NCBI GenBank assembly: GCA_949358305.1 | Contig: OX442314.1 | Coordinates: 23,615,060-23,679,059 of the forward strand | Direction: 5' to 3' | DNA: 64,000 nt | Source: Strigamia acuminata | Lineage: Eukaryota > Arthropoda > Chilopoda > Geophilomorpha > Linotaeniidae | Shown: positions 48,579 through 61,498 of the stretch, piece after piece | Numbering within the stretch: the stretch's first letter is position 1 | How the letters are laid out: each line of letters opens with the position of its first letter | The notes under the pieces: model-generated | Seen by the model: only the letters and a program-made list of their open reading frames with translations | Told to the model about the DNA's origin: nothing | Databases searched by the model: none | Position numbers and translations under genes: made by a program

Positions 48579-50502
48579 ATCTGTAACACATTGAGACAAA
48601 AAATACCGGTCTGCTGCCGTACATAGTTTAAGAAGCGCTGCTTTAAGTATTTGCTTAACAAATCTGAACGCACCTAACATTTTGTTATATTTTGTTATTG
48701 ATTTTGCTAAGTCGCAAAATCACACAGTGTCACGTCCAAACACGCAGTGAAGTGCAACAGTCAACGATACAACAGTACTTGGATTGTACTTTGCATAAAC
48801 CTCTGCATTGAACCAGCATCCGCATCTGTTGTGCGGGCGTGCAAATCGCGTGTTACAATCCACATGGCAAATGCACAGCGTTTTCACAAGTGTGAACCAG
48901 CCTTTAAATGGTACAATTTCATGGAAAAGATGTCGCCCTCGCTGCCATTGGATATTAACTGTCCCTTGGTTATGCTAGGAGCTTTTAGTGCACAGCGTGG
49001 TAAGTCATTTCGGAAGTCTGGAGTATGCAAGTTTGCGATATGCATAGGTGCTAGCTGTATTGCCAGAAAATGTCACTCAAACTGCAAAGCATATTTACAA
49101 AAAAAATTGTTTTAAACTTTGGTTTCATTAATATTGTAAACTATTTGGACGATCATCATAAATGGATGCAATTTGTCTTTTTAAAATTTCTTTTTCCATT
49201 GATTGATCAAAACTTTCCACTTAAGAAACTAAATGTACAGTTGGAATAAGTAACGAGCAAAGCAATTGGACTGGGCACATTATATTTTCAAAAATAACCG
49301 GCCGTTACAAATCATAAATCGAAAACGCGTGATAAAGGGGGAAAAAGATCATTGTGCACAGCCAACAGTCAATTTATATTTATGCCAATTGACAGGCGAC
49401 CTTTTCCATCATTCAAAAGGGGAAATGCGACTTGATAATACACTTTAGTTTATTGATTTCTCATATTCATCACTCAACAATAAGAGTGTAGAAAAGAAAG
49501 CGGTTAAAATTGAGCAATTTGAATTGACGTTGAAATTAAGCTTCCTTGCAAAGATGCACAACTTAATCGCCCCGTAAACACGCAAAAAAGCCTCGTTTAC
49601 ACACCGAACAACAAAAATCGCTTAAACCAATAATCTTGATCAAAACGTTTCTGCTGTTTTTCGTGTTTCTATAAACAAAAGGGTAACCAAAAACAGCCAT
49701 AAACCATCAAAAACTGCAAAAAAAAAAAGAAATCACAACTAGAGTTGTTTTCAAAGCAATACATGCAACCTGGTATGGGTTTTTACAACTAAACTCAAAA
49801 TGGCTGCCAGCAGCGCCGGATTCTTGAAACACCGATTCTCATAATCCACGTGTGGGGTGGATTCTAAGGTGCAATCCCTTGTTGTTTGGCGAGCCCCAGT
49901 GCCTTTAATCGCTTTATTTCAGCGATTTCTACAGTAGTTGCAAGTTTTGTACAAGGGATTGCTTCAAAATAAGAAAATAGCAAGTAATACAATTCAAAAA
50001 TGGCAGAAAATTGATGACATATTCACTGATTAACTAATCAGACAAAGCCATGTTATGTGATATTAATTTTATTCATTTTTTTGCATCAAACCTAAAATAT
50101 TCTATACTTATGTCACTCCCATTTTTATGTAAAATCACTGCCAAATTTATTTTTCTACAAAACTTATAAACTTGTTAACTTTAAATGAATTCTAATGCCA
50201 AAATACATTTATTAAAAAATTGATTTGATTCCAGATGAAGCGCAAAAAGAAATATTTCAAAAAAACTGATTATTCTACACTTATGGCGCGCACCTTATAA
50301 TCAAGTTTTTAGAATCGGATTTTGGAAATTTGGAATTGAATGCACCTAATGTCTTTTTTCACATTTTATATTCACAATACACAATTTACATAAACTACTC
50401 TAATGCCCTTTTCAAAGAAGACAATCACAAAAATTGTAACATTCAATAAAACAACGTCAAATTACAATGCAAAAATTATTCTTAAAGCTATAAAACAGAA
50501 AG

Positions 50503-50600
50503 GCCCCGAGCTGTAGCTTATGTGGCTTCATGGTAAGTCAGGCGCTGGCTGCCAAACAAGTTAGATAGAAGATCGAATTTACAATTCTTCTAATGCTCGC
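50503..50600 (+). mobile_element. tRNA-derived SINE-like head or tRNA relic
   Basis: TAGCTTATGTGG (50,514-50,525) resembles a polymerase III A box. About 45 bp on, GATCGAATT (50,571-50,579) resembles a degraded B box inside a T-arm-like hairpin AGAAG..CTTCT. The anticodon arm is not well paired, so it is not a working tRNA. Confidence 0.35.
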
Positions 50601-51891
50601 AGGTGAAGCATTCGCCACAATAAAACGCGAGTAAAAGAATAATTGTGTCGAAAGAAGTGCACCACGATTTGTTCATTGTGTGAAAATGAAGGAATTTTAT
50701 TTGCCACTTACTCGTAAAAACCAAAAAACTAAATTACCTCACACAAGTTTCCGTCCTGTTTTCGCCGCTCCCATGAACACCAAAAAGCACATCAGCACAA
50801 ACCTGAATGCACCTAGTGATTAATTTTTTATGGACAATTTGATTTAATGCGCATCACTCGAGATAACTCATCAAGTTACCTCATCCCAGTCGAAAATAGA
50901 ACATTACTTAATCTCGTCTTCGTCTGTTAGCAGCCAAGTTTCCACGAGGAAAACAAAAAGGTGCTAAAAACTCTTGTCGGCTTTGAAATAGCAAGTAGTC
51001 GCGTCAATAACAGCGTGCAGCTGTATTTGTTTAGCAACTACAACAATTTGACATTGTAACAAGTAGCTTCTATTAATATAGCTCGGATTACGTCATGCAC
51101 GGCTGCAGATTATCTCTGCCAGCAATTTGTCATGGAATTAATTAGGCAGGAAAGATAATAGAATAATTTATTTTTTCCTCTACTTTCTCCTCGATGATGG
51201 AATGTTTTTAAAGTTGATGATGGTTCGTTTTGTATTCATTACAGTAAGAAAATGCAATTCTTTTTTAGTTTAGCCGAAAAGAGGATAATGGAATCGATAC
51301 GTAGAATTTTAAAAAGTGCGGATAATGGAATTGAAGGGTAGGTTTTACAAAGAAACTGTTGATGCAGAGGAGAATACAAATAGGAAGTTCGGCAGTGAAG
51401 TTTTTAATAGAATGTTTAAAGATTAAAGGCTCGTAAAGAGATTAGGAGTGAATGGAAGAAAAATGGAGCATTTGTGAGCATATCGACGGGTTATTAATAT
51501 TTTACGTATTTATTCTACTGTTGTTGCCTTCAATGTCAATTAAGCGTCCATCAATCTGCTAATTTCCAGTTTGTGATGATAGCGTGCAAGTTATTAGATT
51601 AGTTCGCCATGTGAAGCTAAAATTACATGTCACCGCAGCCACTTCCGGTTGATTTGTTTCGGCCCAGATGCGTATCGATTGCTGCATCCGAGCCGGCCTT
51701 TTATTTAGCTCAAAGTAAGATTCGATTTCAATCATTAATTATTAGATACCGCACATTTATTTCATCACTTGTTAATGTTAATAATCAAAAGTGTAATAAT
51801 GTATGGAATTTGCATCTGTTGTCATACCAACTGATCATCGGGCCCCCGGCGAAAATGGATCCGTGATAAAATTGAGAAAATATTAATTTTT

Positions 51892-52119
51892 TGAAAAATA
51901 AATTTCTAGAAAATTTGAATTTTTAAAAAAATAAATTTCTAGAAAATTTGAATTTTTTTAAAAAATAAATTTCTAAAAAAATTGAATTTTTAAAAAATAC
52001 ATTTCTAGAAAATTTGAATTTTTTAAAAAATACATTTCTAGAAAATTTGAATTTTTTTAAAAATAAATTTCTAGAAAATTTGAATTTTTTTAAAAATACA
52101 TTTCTAGAAAATTTAAATT
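51892..52119. repeat. Minisatellite, unit about 33 bp
   Basis: Seven units of AAATTTCTAGAAAATTTGAA followed by a T-run and A-run of variable length. The core TTTCTAGAAA is itself a palindrome. Confidence 0.9.
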
Positions 52120-52887
52120 CAGATGCGCGTTAGGAGCATTCAATAATTAAGTTATTTATTTCACTCATTTCTATTTATTTAAACAAGCGTCAAGAATTTG
52201 CTTAAACAAACTGGACGTATCTTTTGTTTGAACAAATCTAAAATTTTTAGCTTTTTACCATAAATTATTTTCGGGGCTCTCAGCGCCTTATTCGACGTGC
52301 ATTTACAGGCAGCAAAAATTGGGGAAGCAACTTTAAGCCTGTAAAGTGCAGCTAAAGTTGAACTAATGGGTTGAGATTTCCAGGCTACTATCGAAAGTGA
52401 AATGTTTGAGTGAAAGTGACCTATTTAATTTCTACTTTTTTTTTTTTAAATTAGGCAAAACAAATGTTTTGGCATTAGACCCTTGTTTTCCATTGAATAC
52501 GTTTGAAATTGCGTCAACGTTTATCACTCTTGACAAATTGACGCCTAACGGGTTGCATCTGCACTACCAATATCCAGCACTCAAGGTCACAATTTACTCC
52601 ATTTATTCTGAACTTGTGCCAGTAGAACTCGCGCACCAAGTTAATTAAATCCAAGTTTAAAAACATTAGAAAAAACATACTGCACCTCTAAATATTACAA
52701 AAAAACATTCAAGTTGTAAAAAAAAAACCAGTGTTCACTGAACTATTATATTTATACAATCACTCAATCACCAAATGTTGCAAATGAATGATATTAAAGA
52801 AGTTAACAATTGCAATATGTTAAGATACTTAAAAATTCAGTTAATCAGCTTACAAAGGATTAATTATCCTTGAAAGGGTATAATTTG

Positions 52888-52918
<31 letters not shown>

Positions 52919-53700
52919 TTGTAATTTTCCTCTAAAAATTTTAAAGTTAGAAATCATTTTTAGTAAAATAAGATTGTACCAAAACGCAATCCTTCAACAG
53001 AAATTCTTCCTGTGCTTCCGCCAATGCCAGGCGAGAATTTCGATTAAAGGTGAATTTATTCGGTCGGATTTAAATAGAAGAAAATGCCAAACAAAACCAA
53101 CTTTTTAATATCTGGTACAAATGATACAAGATTTCCAAAAATTGTAATAATCTTTACATTTTTGATTATTATTATTATTTCGTATTTTGTACTGTGATGC
53201 TTCACTGCAAGCAACAAAATTGTTTTATGTAAATACAAAATTGCGTCACAGATGGTGTTAAATCAATAAGTGCGTTCAATTTGTAAAAGAAGAAGTCCCC
53301 CATTCACTTTTTTGTTCTTTTTCCACGAGTCACTTATGAATGAACGCATTTTTTTGACAACCGAATGCGCATTGGTAACTTTGACCACTGATCCAACTCG
53401 AAAAAAGAAACGGCTGCACTCGCTCAATGCATGAATCACTTCTACAAGAAAAAAATTGAGAGGTCAATTGTTACCTCATGTATACAAGTAAGTGATTGCG
53501 AGTTATAAAAAATCATGTAATAACCTTACAACTGTAGTATAAATTCATACGAAATTTTAATAAATTTGTGTATTTGCGTTATATTGTAAAAGTGAGTTAG
53601 AAACTGAATGTGTGTTAGCTACAGCACAATGTCTTATGCAAATCAATCAACCACTCAGACTAAAAAGATTTCTTCAGTGGTGATCATGCTAGCTGCAGTT

Positions 53701-53773
53701 CAATCTTAGGATTAATTTAAACATAAACTAGCATACGTTACGCTAGGTGATGTTTAAATTAAACCTAAGATTG
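53701..53773. repeat. Short near-perfect inverted repeat (hairpin)
   Basis: The arms CAATCTTAGG-ATTAATTTAA-ACAT (53,701-53,724) and 53,750-53,773 pair at 23 of 24 positions. The loop itself pairs CTAGC with GCTAG. It could be a tiny fold-back element or a small-RNA hairpin; no flanking evidence decides. Confidence 0.75.
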
Positions 53774-54324
53774 ATGAGATATGAATTTTATTAAACTCAG
53801 AGTGACAAAATAGGTCAGGGCGCAGATTAGCTGCCTAATTTCATAAAATAGTTACAATTCAGGCTTACTTATAATTATATCCTGTTATAATAGTATCATT
53901 ATAACCCACAAGAAACCTTCTGCAAACTATATATATATATAGCTGTTACACAAAAGTTTCCCTTTGTTTAGTCAATATTCCAAAGCAAATAATATTCCAC
54001 ATCATAATCCCGCAGCTTCCAGTCAACGAGCAAGTCTTTTGTTTGACCTACATTTGAGTAGGAGCATGCAAAAATACATATTGAAGATGAAATATGAAAG
54101 AATAATAATCTTCAACTGGCGAATCAGGAAATGAAGAATGAAAACCCATAGATGGCCTTAGAACAGAATCAAAACTGTACATCAATGTCAACTCTGAGAT
54201 AGCTTCAGAGATATCAATATAAATCATCAATACTAGAAGTAGAAACATTACATTTGTATAACGTTACAAGCACGATACGTACATAACTTTAATTATTGCA
54301 AAATCTGTATTTCCTAAGTACAGA

Positions 54325-54560
54325 TACCGTATTTTACCGATTAAGAGTCGCCTTCGAATAGTAGCCGCGGCGGAAACACCAAGAATACCGTATTTTTGCA
54401 AAAGTACGGTAATGTTTCCGTATTTAACCTCACAAACGATGAACGTACGCTTCGTTCGTGACGTTCAGACTACGTTTGTTCCATTAAACAAATGTAACAA
54501 ACGAAAAACCAAAATTGTAATTGCTGACAAAAATGGCAGTTTTATCGATAAAATACGGTA
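54325..54560 (-). mobile_element. TA-flanked MITE, complete copy 2 (inverted)
   Basis: Reverse-oriented, 236-bp relative of 26,040-26,314, with ends TACCGTATTTTACCGATTAA and TTTTATCGATAAAATACGGTA-type sequence. Shared internal blocks include the CGAACGAAGCGTACGTTCAT region. About 40 bp shorter than copy 1. Confidence 0.8.
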
Positions 54561-56559
54561 TACATTTTGTTACAATAGCAATAATCTGCTCTCCTGGCTT
54601 ATAATAAGTTGGACCAAAGTATAATTCCACGTGATCAATAATACATTTTATATTTTCTTTCCAAAAACTATTGGCTGTTAGAAACCCTTCTTGATACATT
54701 GCCATAACAGAATAAAAAAAATTAATTCTGGCTATTGATTTAGACCCTGGAGAAAAAAGTGCACTTTCTGCCTAAAAATTATTCCTTCAGGCTAAGTTTA
54801 GAGCCCTGCCTCAGGCTGCGAACTTGGTGATTAGTGGGTGATGCTTGACGATTTCATTAAGCGATGGGGAGGTGTCTGTCAGGTCGACGACCTGAAACTC
54901 AGTCTTATTAATGACACTGATGTAACAATGCATCACTTGTGCCTTATGATGAGATCGTTCAAGCAATGTATCGTTTATTCTGTGCAACACGAGTTTATGT
55001 GCGTTATAAAAATCTTTTGTCACTTTTAAGTGCAAAATTGATGCTTTTACTGCAGAAAAAAAAGAGTGGTGTGATTTTCTGTGATAACCTCTTATCATCA
55101 ACCTTGGAGTTAAGTTTCCTGGAAAAATATTTCACTTTTCAACATCTTAATCACGTCTTGGCCAGGTAATTTATAAATAGAATTTCTTCATAAAGAAAAT
55201 TATTACAATGTTGAAATGCTCTAAATGCATTAAATTAGTTACGCAAAATTTACTTAAAAGATTTAAGTTTTCTAATATTTTCTACTGCGTGTTATTTTCC
55301 TTTATTTGCCATAATTTTTTTTATATTTAATAAAAATGACGTCATTTGCACATGATTTCACCCTTGCTGCACGTTTCATTTAAGATCATTCAATAATAAA
55401 TCACTTATTGCAATTATATTGTAGTCCTTTAAGCAAAATTCAAGTATTTTCTGCCTATTAGTATTTATTTATTTGCTTTTATTTTCGCCATCACAGTCGT
55501 AACTTTTTCTAGATAATAAACCAATTTTTTTGTCCTAAAAACAATTTTCCTGGCATTTATGAGTCACAATTCAAGTTTCCGATTGCTAGATAACCTTTCA
55601 AAGTCCCTTCTTGTAACTCAAACTAAAAATCTCGCTCGCCGTATTCGAAAAGTCATTTTTCGATCACACCACAACTTTTGAATGCAACAATGCGGTTTTA
55701 TCAGGCTGTTGATTAGCAAAAGATAGTCAATTGGGCCTAATTGAATTATTAGCGAACGGCCAAGTGCCAGATACCCCGCACTAACTTCCCCTTTGCTTGC
55801 TATTCCGCCCACTATTGGTTATATGTAGAAGCAACACTTTAGCAAATTAATTCCGCGCTGCAAAGTGCAATTTCTTTTCCACAATTCAGCACATCAAGTA
55901 GCTTTTATGAGCTTCTCTCGAAAGAAAGTTCAAATATGTTCACTAATAATAATTAGACTAATGGAACCGCATACCATATGTTTTTAAGATGACTTCCCAA
56001 GTAAAACTTTGCTTCATGTTGGGGACTCAGTTTTATGAAGTTGTAAATAGTTGCATTTTTTCCTCCTATTAATTACAGCTTTAAAGAGATAAACTCATTC
56101 TATTTTGCAGCAGATAATAATTTTTTTTTTAATTAGTGTCAACTGTTGTGGTTATGAAATGGTAATGATATGGAACCCAGCTTCAGCAGTCAGTAAAGGG
56201 CTAAACACCTCAGTTATTTAATTAGTTTTACATTCTAGTTATTAAAGTTTTTAATAAAAACTTGTGCAAGAATGAGGATGACCCATAAAACACTCGTGTG
56301 CTTACCATCACCACTAGTCTGGATATTTATTGTCAAGAATTTCTAGAATTTGGGCTTGAAATAAAAATACAAATTACTTTTCCCATGAAAACAATTTCAA
56401 GACTCCGTCAAGGAAAATTGATCTTGATACAATTTTATCCACAAAAAAAAATTGTCATTCAATTTTTTTGAGACTACATTCGTACGCACGATGTCGCAAT
56501 TACTAATACTCGACGTCGCATCTGTACATATTGTAGTTTCAACCCCAACGGCAGCAACA

Positions 56560-56990
56560 ATCCTCTTAAAGAATACACCATCCCCAATTGTTTTGCCATA
56601 TGACAAACTCGGTGCATGTATCGGACATTGTTGGAAACACTAAACGGTGCCTCTTGCTCATCATGGGCTCCATGATTGTAACACTTTCCTCAATGGCTGC
56701 CACGGACGAAAAAATATTGGTTAAACTCTCTGAGGGTTCCTCCTCTGCCTTCTTCTTCATGGCGGTGGCGACCTTACAATTAGCAAGTGCACTAGATGCA
56801 TCCTCATGAGCCAAGTTACGAAGTGTAGTCAAGTTTGCCATCGATGTTTCCGAATGGCACATCGCTCTGTCAGTGCAAGTTGTGCCGATGCACAGTAAAT
56901 ACATCTTGGTGAGCCTGTGTGCATCATTGATCACAAATAACTTTGACCCCTTTCGAAAACCTTCAACTATTGTTGCTTGCATGACTGCTG
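56560..56990 (-). pseudogene. Decayed FLYWCH-type zinc-finger gene fragment
   Basis: An open stretch reads GFRKGSKLFVIND, then KMYLLCIGTTCTDRAMCHSE, TSMANLTTLRNLAHEDA and AMKKKAEEEPSE. This follows the FLYWCH domain plan (K-L-x-V-x-x, Y-W-x-C, C-x-x-R-x-H, H-x-H) and the helix that follows it in transposase-related FLYWCH proteins. The key Trp is Leu here and the final His pair is partly lost. After YLLCI the frame stays open to 56,566; beyond that, further pieces appear only in shifted frames. FLYWCH domains are common in MULE-type transposon proteins and expanded animal families. Not spliced to chordin. It is probably a dead transposon-derived copy. Confidence 0.5.
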
Positions 56991-57839
56991 TGTGAATGTG
57001 AATGTGAAGGTGTGAATGTGTCCTTATATACATGCAAGCATAGCGGAACATCGCGCGTACAAATAATGCCACTTTGCTGCCTATTTCCTAGTTGCGACTT
57101 CAGTGTAAAGGCTCGTATACATTGTTGCAAAATTTAGCACGCGAAATAGTCGCGCCCAAAAATTCACATTCATTTTTTTTTGTCTGGGATAGGCAGCAAA
57201 CCTGTAGGGGCAGCAGACAATGTTAAACAATGTTAGCAATGTCCAAATTTCAAAAATACCAATTGAAAAATGTATTTTTTCGACATGTTTTTAAATTTTT
57301 CAGTAGTTTTCTTTTTTGCAAGAGGATACTTAAAAAATTTTGTATTTGTATTGATTGTTTGTAAATTTTTGAAATATTTGTATAGTGAAAAACATCTTTT
57401 GAGCAAAAACAAAGTCTATAAAACTTTGTTCAATGAGAAGTCACTCTTCCCGCAAGAGAAATAAGGTGAAGTGGCTTTTCCTTTTCAATTCATTCATTTA
57501 TTTATTGACATGTCAACACAATAAGCTTGTTGCAAATGGGAAACAAATGGACATTAAGTCATTAAAGTTCCACTACTACACACTATGTAATTGCAATTGC
57601 TCACAAGCACGTATGACTCCAAGCCACACAATTTTAAATTCATAAAATAATAATAAACTGTTTACAAAACTCATTACTACAACTCATTGATGGGAAAATG
57701 TGCATCCATTGCAGTAATTACAATGTATGTCAAAACAGACAAAAGGTTGTTACATATATATTTTACAATAAATATTCTACTAGTGTTACATCAATTATTA
57801 ACTTCAAACTGACAGTTTTTCCAAATAAGTAAAAAAAAA

Positions 57840-57898
57840 AAAACTGAATTTTATTTATCTGGAAAATAAATATAAATAAAAATAAAATTCAGTTTTCC
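57840..57898. repeat. Inverted repeat
   Basis: AAACTGAATTTTATTT is followed about 24 bp later by AAATAAAATTCAGTTT, a perfect 16-bp stem. A second stem, GTTTACACG..CGTGTAAAC, follows at about 57,928-58,001. Confidence 0.75.
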
Positions 57899-58584
57899 AA
57901 ATTAGCATGTCTTGCGAAAACCTGATTTGTTTACACGATCCAATTCTCCCCAAAAGCAAAATTCGAATTTTCATTTTTCTGGAAAACTGAGACCGTGTAA
58001 ACTTGGTAAACGTGGTGGGGAAGAAAATTGATTCAACAATTCCAGCAGCAAAAAGGCGAGAGCGCCGTTGCAATTTCTCTCCAGATGATGTCACACATAC
58101 AAGCAGCAATGTCGGAGTTTATTGTGATACCATCCCCTCTCTATTTTTAGAGTTTAGCCTGTTGGTTATGTAGTTTTGTATCCCTCGCGCTTGCAATAAA
58201 AAGTTGTTCTCTCCACACTATCACCAAAGCCAAACTGCAACAAGCAACTTGTTCGCTGCCTCCTGCCTGCTGTTTGCAGATGGCATTATGCATACAGTTG
58301 GGGCTTGCCATTAGCAGAAGCTTTTGCTAAAATGTAGAGGTTAACTTGACCTTAAAATGCCACGGAGCAGAAAATTGCAGGCCAATGAAAACAAAACCAA
58401 AAAAAAATTCCTATTCAAGGGTCGACTCAGTGTGGACAGATGCCCGCATTTTCTGCAAGGGTCACAACTACTCAAACAAATGAGATTTCATTTATTTTAC
58501 AACGATTGATGCAGATTTTCTAGGGGAGAAGTACTAAAAGCTCCAAGGCACATGATGCGCAGTGGAAATAAGATTTCAATCACG

Positions 58585-58598
58585 GTTGCCATGCTAAC
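58585..58598. promoter_or_regulatory. RFX X-box-like motif
   Basis: GTTGCCATGCTAAC, one position off the best X-box form. Confidence 0.35.
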
Positions 58599-59825
58599 CC
58601 CAACCAGATCGCAATTTTATTTTCGTATGTCCAGATAAACAGTTTACAAGTTTCAAACTTTACGTGCGGTATATTAGATAAATTTTTTTTTTTTTTTTTA
58701 CATCCAATCTGGCTGAGACGGGTGGAAAAAATCCAAGATATATTTTTTTCATGGCGAAAAATATTATGCATTTTATTTGTCTAATTTTAAAATAAAAAAT
58801 AAAAATAAAAACCCGGTTCCTTTTTATTGTCTATAAAAATATGTATAAATAAATAAATAGGAAGCAATAGCAAAGTCTGTATTTACGTATTTGCTAAGGG
58901 TGCATCAATAAACTTCTGTTTCCTTTTTGTCGTTGTTTAGAAACCAACGAGTCAGAAAATCTGACCCATGGTCAGATAATACAGAACAAGAAAAGAAGCG
59001 AAGGGAAAAATATATATAATGTAAGCACTTTTGAACTCAAAAAATAAACAATACACAAAACGAATCAAGAAGAGAGAGAGAGCATCCTGTATTTTAAATG
59101 TACAAGATTTGCATATAAGAGAAATAGATAAATGAGAAATGTGGAAAGAAAAAAAAATAAATGGCAAAAGAAAAAAAATTAATGAATTTTTTTTATATTC
59201 AACTAAAAAGGAAGGAAAGAAAAGGTACTTAGAAATGAAAAATCACTTTTGTTTTTCCGACTTGCTGAGTTTATTAAAGCCACCAACCCACTGGGATCAC
59301 AGACTAACGTTTAGTAGAAGAAAAAAAAATTCACTTTTACGAAAAATAATAACAATACTAATAACGAACAAAATGAAAAATTTTAATAATTAAGGAACCA
59401 AAAAAAATCGATTAATTATTCACGAAACAAGAAAACAAGCCACGAATAAAAAGATTTGACCCAACCTTGCATTTCGGTTTGGGTTTTTTCCCAAATAATG
59501 ATTTCCCAACCCCCAAAAGTCCCTTTTACAAATATTGTCCAAACGCCTATCTCTCTCGCTTCATGCATTTATATTTTGGCACTAATGCGCATGTGCACTT
59601 AGTAAAATGCACTACACTTGACTCCATAAATAATGTTAAACAAACACGGACAAAAACAGGCCAATATAACATGAAGGGTGACATGTTTATTTATGACTTT
59701 TTTTTTTACCCTAGAATTTAAAAACCCTTAAAATATTGAAAAAATAAAAAAATATAAAAATATAAAAGCCTTCCAATATCAAAATTGACCGAAAAGGTTC
59801 ACACTTCATATTGTTTAAACCCATT

Positions 59826-60018
59826 TTGTTCAAAAATATATTTACAATACATTGCTTTTATCTTAATGCATTCCAAAATGCATAGCATTTCGCGGAATTA
59901 AGTATAGGAATATTATTTGTACATTAAATAATGAATTTTTATAACAATTAAAAAAATGCATTTGAAAATGCATTCAAATAGATAATAATATTGGGAATGC
60001 ATTTTATAAACAGTTTTT
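59826..60018 (+). repeat. TGCATT-rich dispersed repeat, copy 3
   Basis: Closest relative of the copy at 16.1 kb; both share TTAATGCATTCCAAAA, AGCATTTCG and TTATTTGTACATTAAATAAT. It lacks about 60 bp of the first copy. Confidence 0.7.
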
Positions 60019-60579
60019 CAAACAAAATCATCTACCTTCAAAAATGGCAGCTGATTTAGTCTGTTTTCAGTCAAAACAAAATATTTTTAACTGCAAATTG
60101 AACATGACTTTATGAATGCTAGTCTTTTTATTTATCTTCCAGGGTGCACTCGGCTTTCCTGCATCGCTAGTTTCGCTGTTTGTGACTTGCGAACAAGATT
60201 ACGACCGGTCAATCTGGAAATCTCCAACCACACAAATTTAATCCCGCGACTCAACCCTTATGGGTCGCTTTAAGATATTGGCAAAACACTAAAAAGCGCA
60301 TCAATTGACTGCTTCCGCTTTAAGTTGCCTAAATGAAAAATTCCTTGTCTCGTGTCTTTTGTCCAATCTCCATTTCCACGTGCGCACACAACAAGCGAAA
60401 AGTTTTTCTTTTATCTACAGTCCCAACTACACAAGAGCTTAACTCCTTAAGTCCTCTTTTCTCCTCCATTTCTCTCGTCTCGTGCCAACCCCACATTTTC
60501 GTTATCAAGACGTTCGATGGTAAAGATGAGGAGGAAGAAAGAGAAGAGAGAGAGAGAGAGCGAGGGTAGATGCTGCTGG

Positions 60580-60790
60580 ATGGGTGAGGAGGTGAAGTGT
60601 GTGGGGGAGAAAGAAAACTTCATCTTGGGACAGAGCATGAGCGCTCAAAGGAACTCGCAATGAAGCCCCGCAAGCGCCGCCTGCGTGAGACATTGGAATT
60701 TGCATTCATGGAGCAAGGGTTGTGAGGGCGATTGAGTCGAGTTTCCCTGCACAGTTTTGTTGGTTGTCATGGTGACTTTGCCTTCATTTT
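60580..60790. other. Less AT-rich block upstream of exon A, with X-box-like site
   Basis: A GA-rich run (about 60,528-60,565) is followed by about 200 bp of balanced composition with CpGs (CGCAAGCGCCGCCTGCG) and an X-box-like site. Could be promoter or enhancer DNA; unproven. Confidence 0.25.
60763..60776. promoter_or_regulatory. RFX X-box-like motif (weaker)
   Basis: GTTGTCATGGTGAC, two positions off the best form. Confidence 0.25.
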
Positions 60791-61179
60791 CTATTTCATT
60801 TCGTGTATAAAATGAAGTACGTACAGCATACGCTATGCCGCCTAATTTGTTTTTCTTAAAATTAAAAACCCGCGGTATTTTTTTGCGCCTGTTTTATTTT
60901 ATTATTATGATTAAACTGCAGACGTGCCGTTGCTGTCCCCTCGTTCGTTCCATCTTGTAATTATTAAAATTAAAATTCTTGCCTAGATTCTTTCCTTGAA
61001 ACCACGTTTTAATTATATCCACGCAAAATGGGAAGGAAGATTCAATTTTGTTCCGTCCTTTTTTCTCTCCTTTCTTTTTCATTTTCACAACAATATACAC
61101 TTCATGAATAAAAATCAATTAACTTTTTAGAAAATCATTTTCAAATTGCGTTAGCACTGTAAGGAATACCCAGCCATTG

Positions 61180-61498
61180 TATCCAGATTCCAGACTCATA
61201 CCCTGCATCACATCCTGCGCAGATGGTTTCCTAATTCCCGTCGTTATTTAACAGTATTAAGCACAATTTTGGGCCTAATAATGCTCAAATAAAGTAAACA
61301 AAGCAACAATATTTCGACACCATACTGTAAATTACTTTGTTAATGAGTTTATTCTTGTTTACTTACTTTATTTGAGCATTGTTAGACCTAATACTAGGCT
61401 AAATACTGCTAAATAACGACGGAATGAGGAAATCAGCTGCGCAGAATGGGATGTGCAGTATGAATTTGTCATCAAGATACCGGGCGCGAACTGTAGGA
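61180..61498. mobile_element. Fold-back element A
   Basis: Two arms of about 120 bp read toward a centre near 61,320. The left arm holds CGTCGTTATTTAACAGTATT and AATGCTCAAATAAAGTAAAC; the right arm holds their inverse with small changes. The right end carries GATACCGGGCGCGAACTGTAG, shared with other members of the family. Confidence 0.75.

Noticed and set aside
48747-49115. Plus-strand 122-residue open frame
   Set aside because: Cys-rich by chance, no domain pattern, no splice or promoter context.
54048-54248. Minus-strand open frame starting MFLLLVLMIYIDISEA as the missing signal-peptide exon
   Set aside because: It looks like a signal peptide, but the only phase-1 donors are very weak (GTTTTG, GTTTTC), it lies beside a MITE, and nothing links it to exon A. 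Kept only as a low-probability candidate.
54811-55101. Minus-strand 96-residue open frame
   Set aside because: No recognised family and overlapped by plus-strand frames of similar length; possibly transposon debris, but unsupported.
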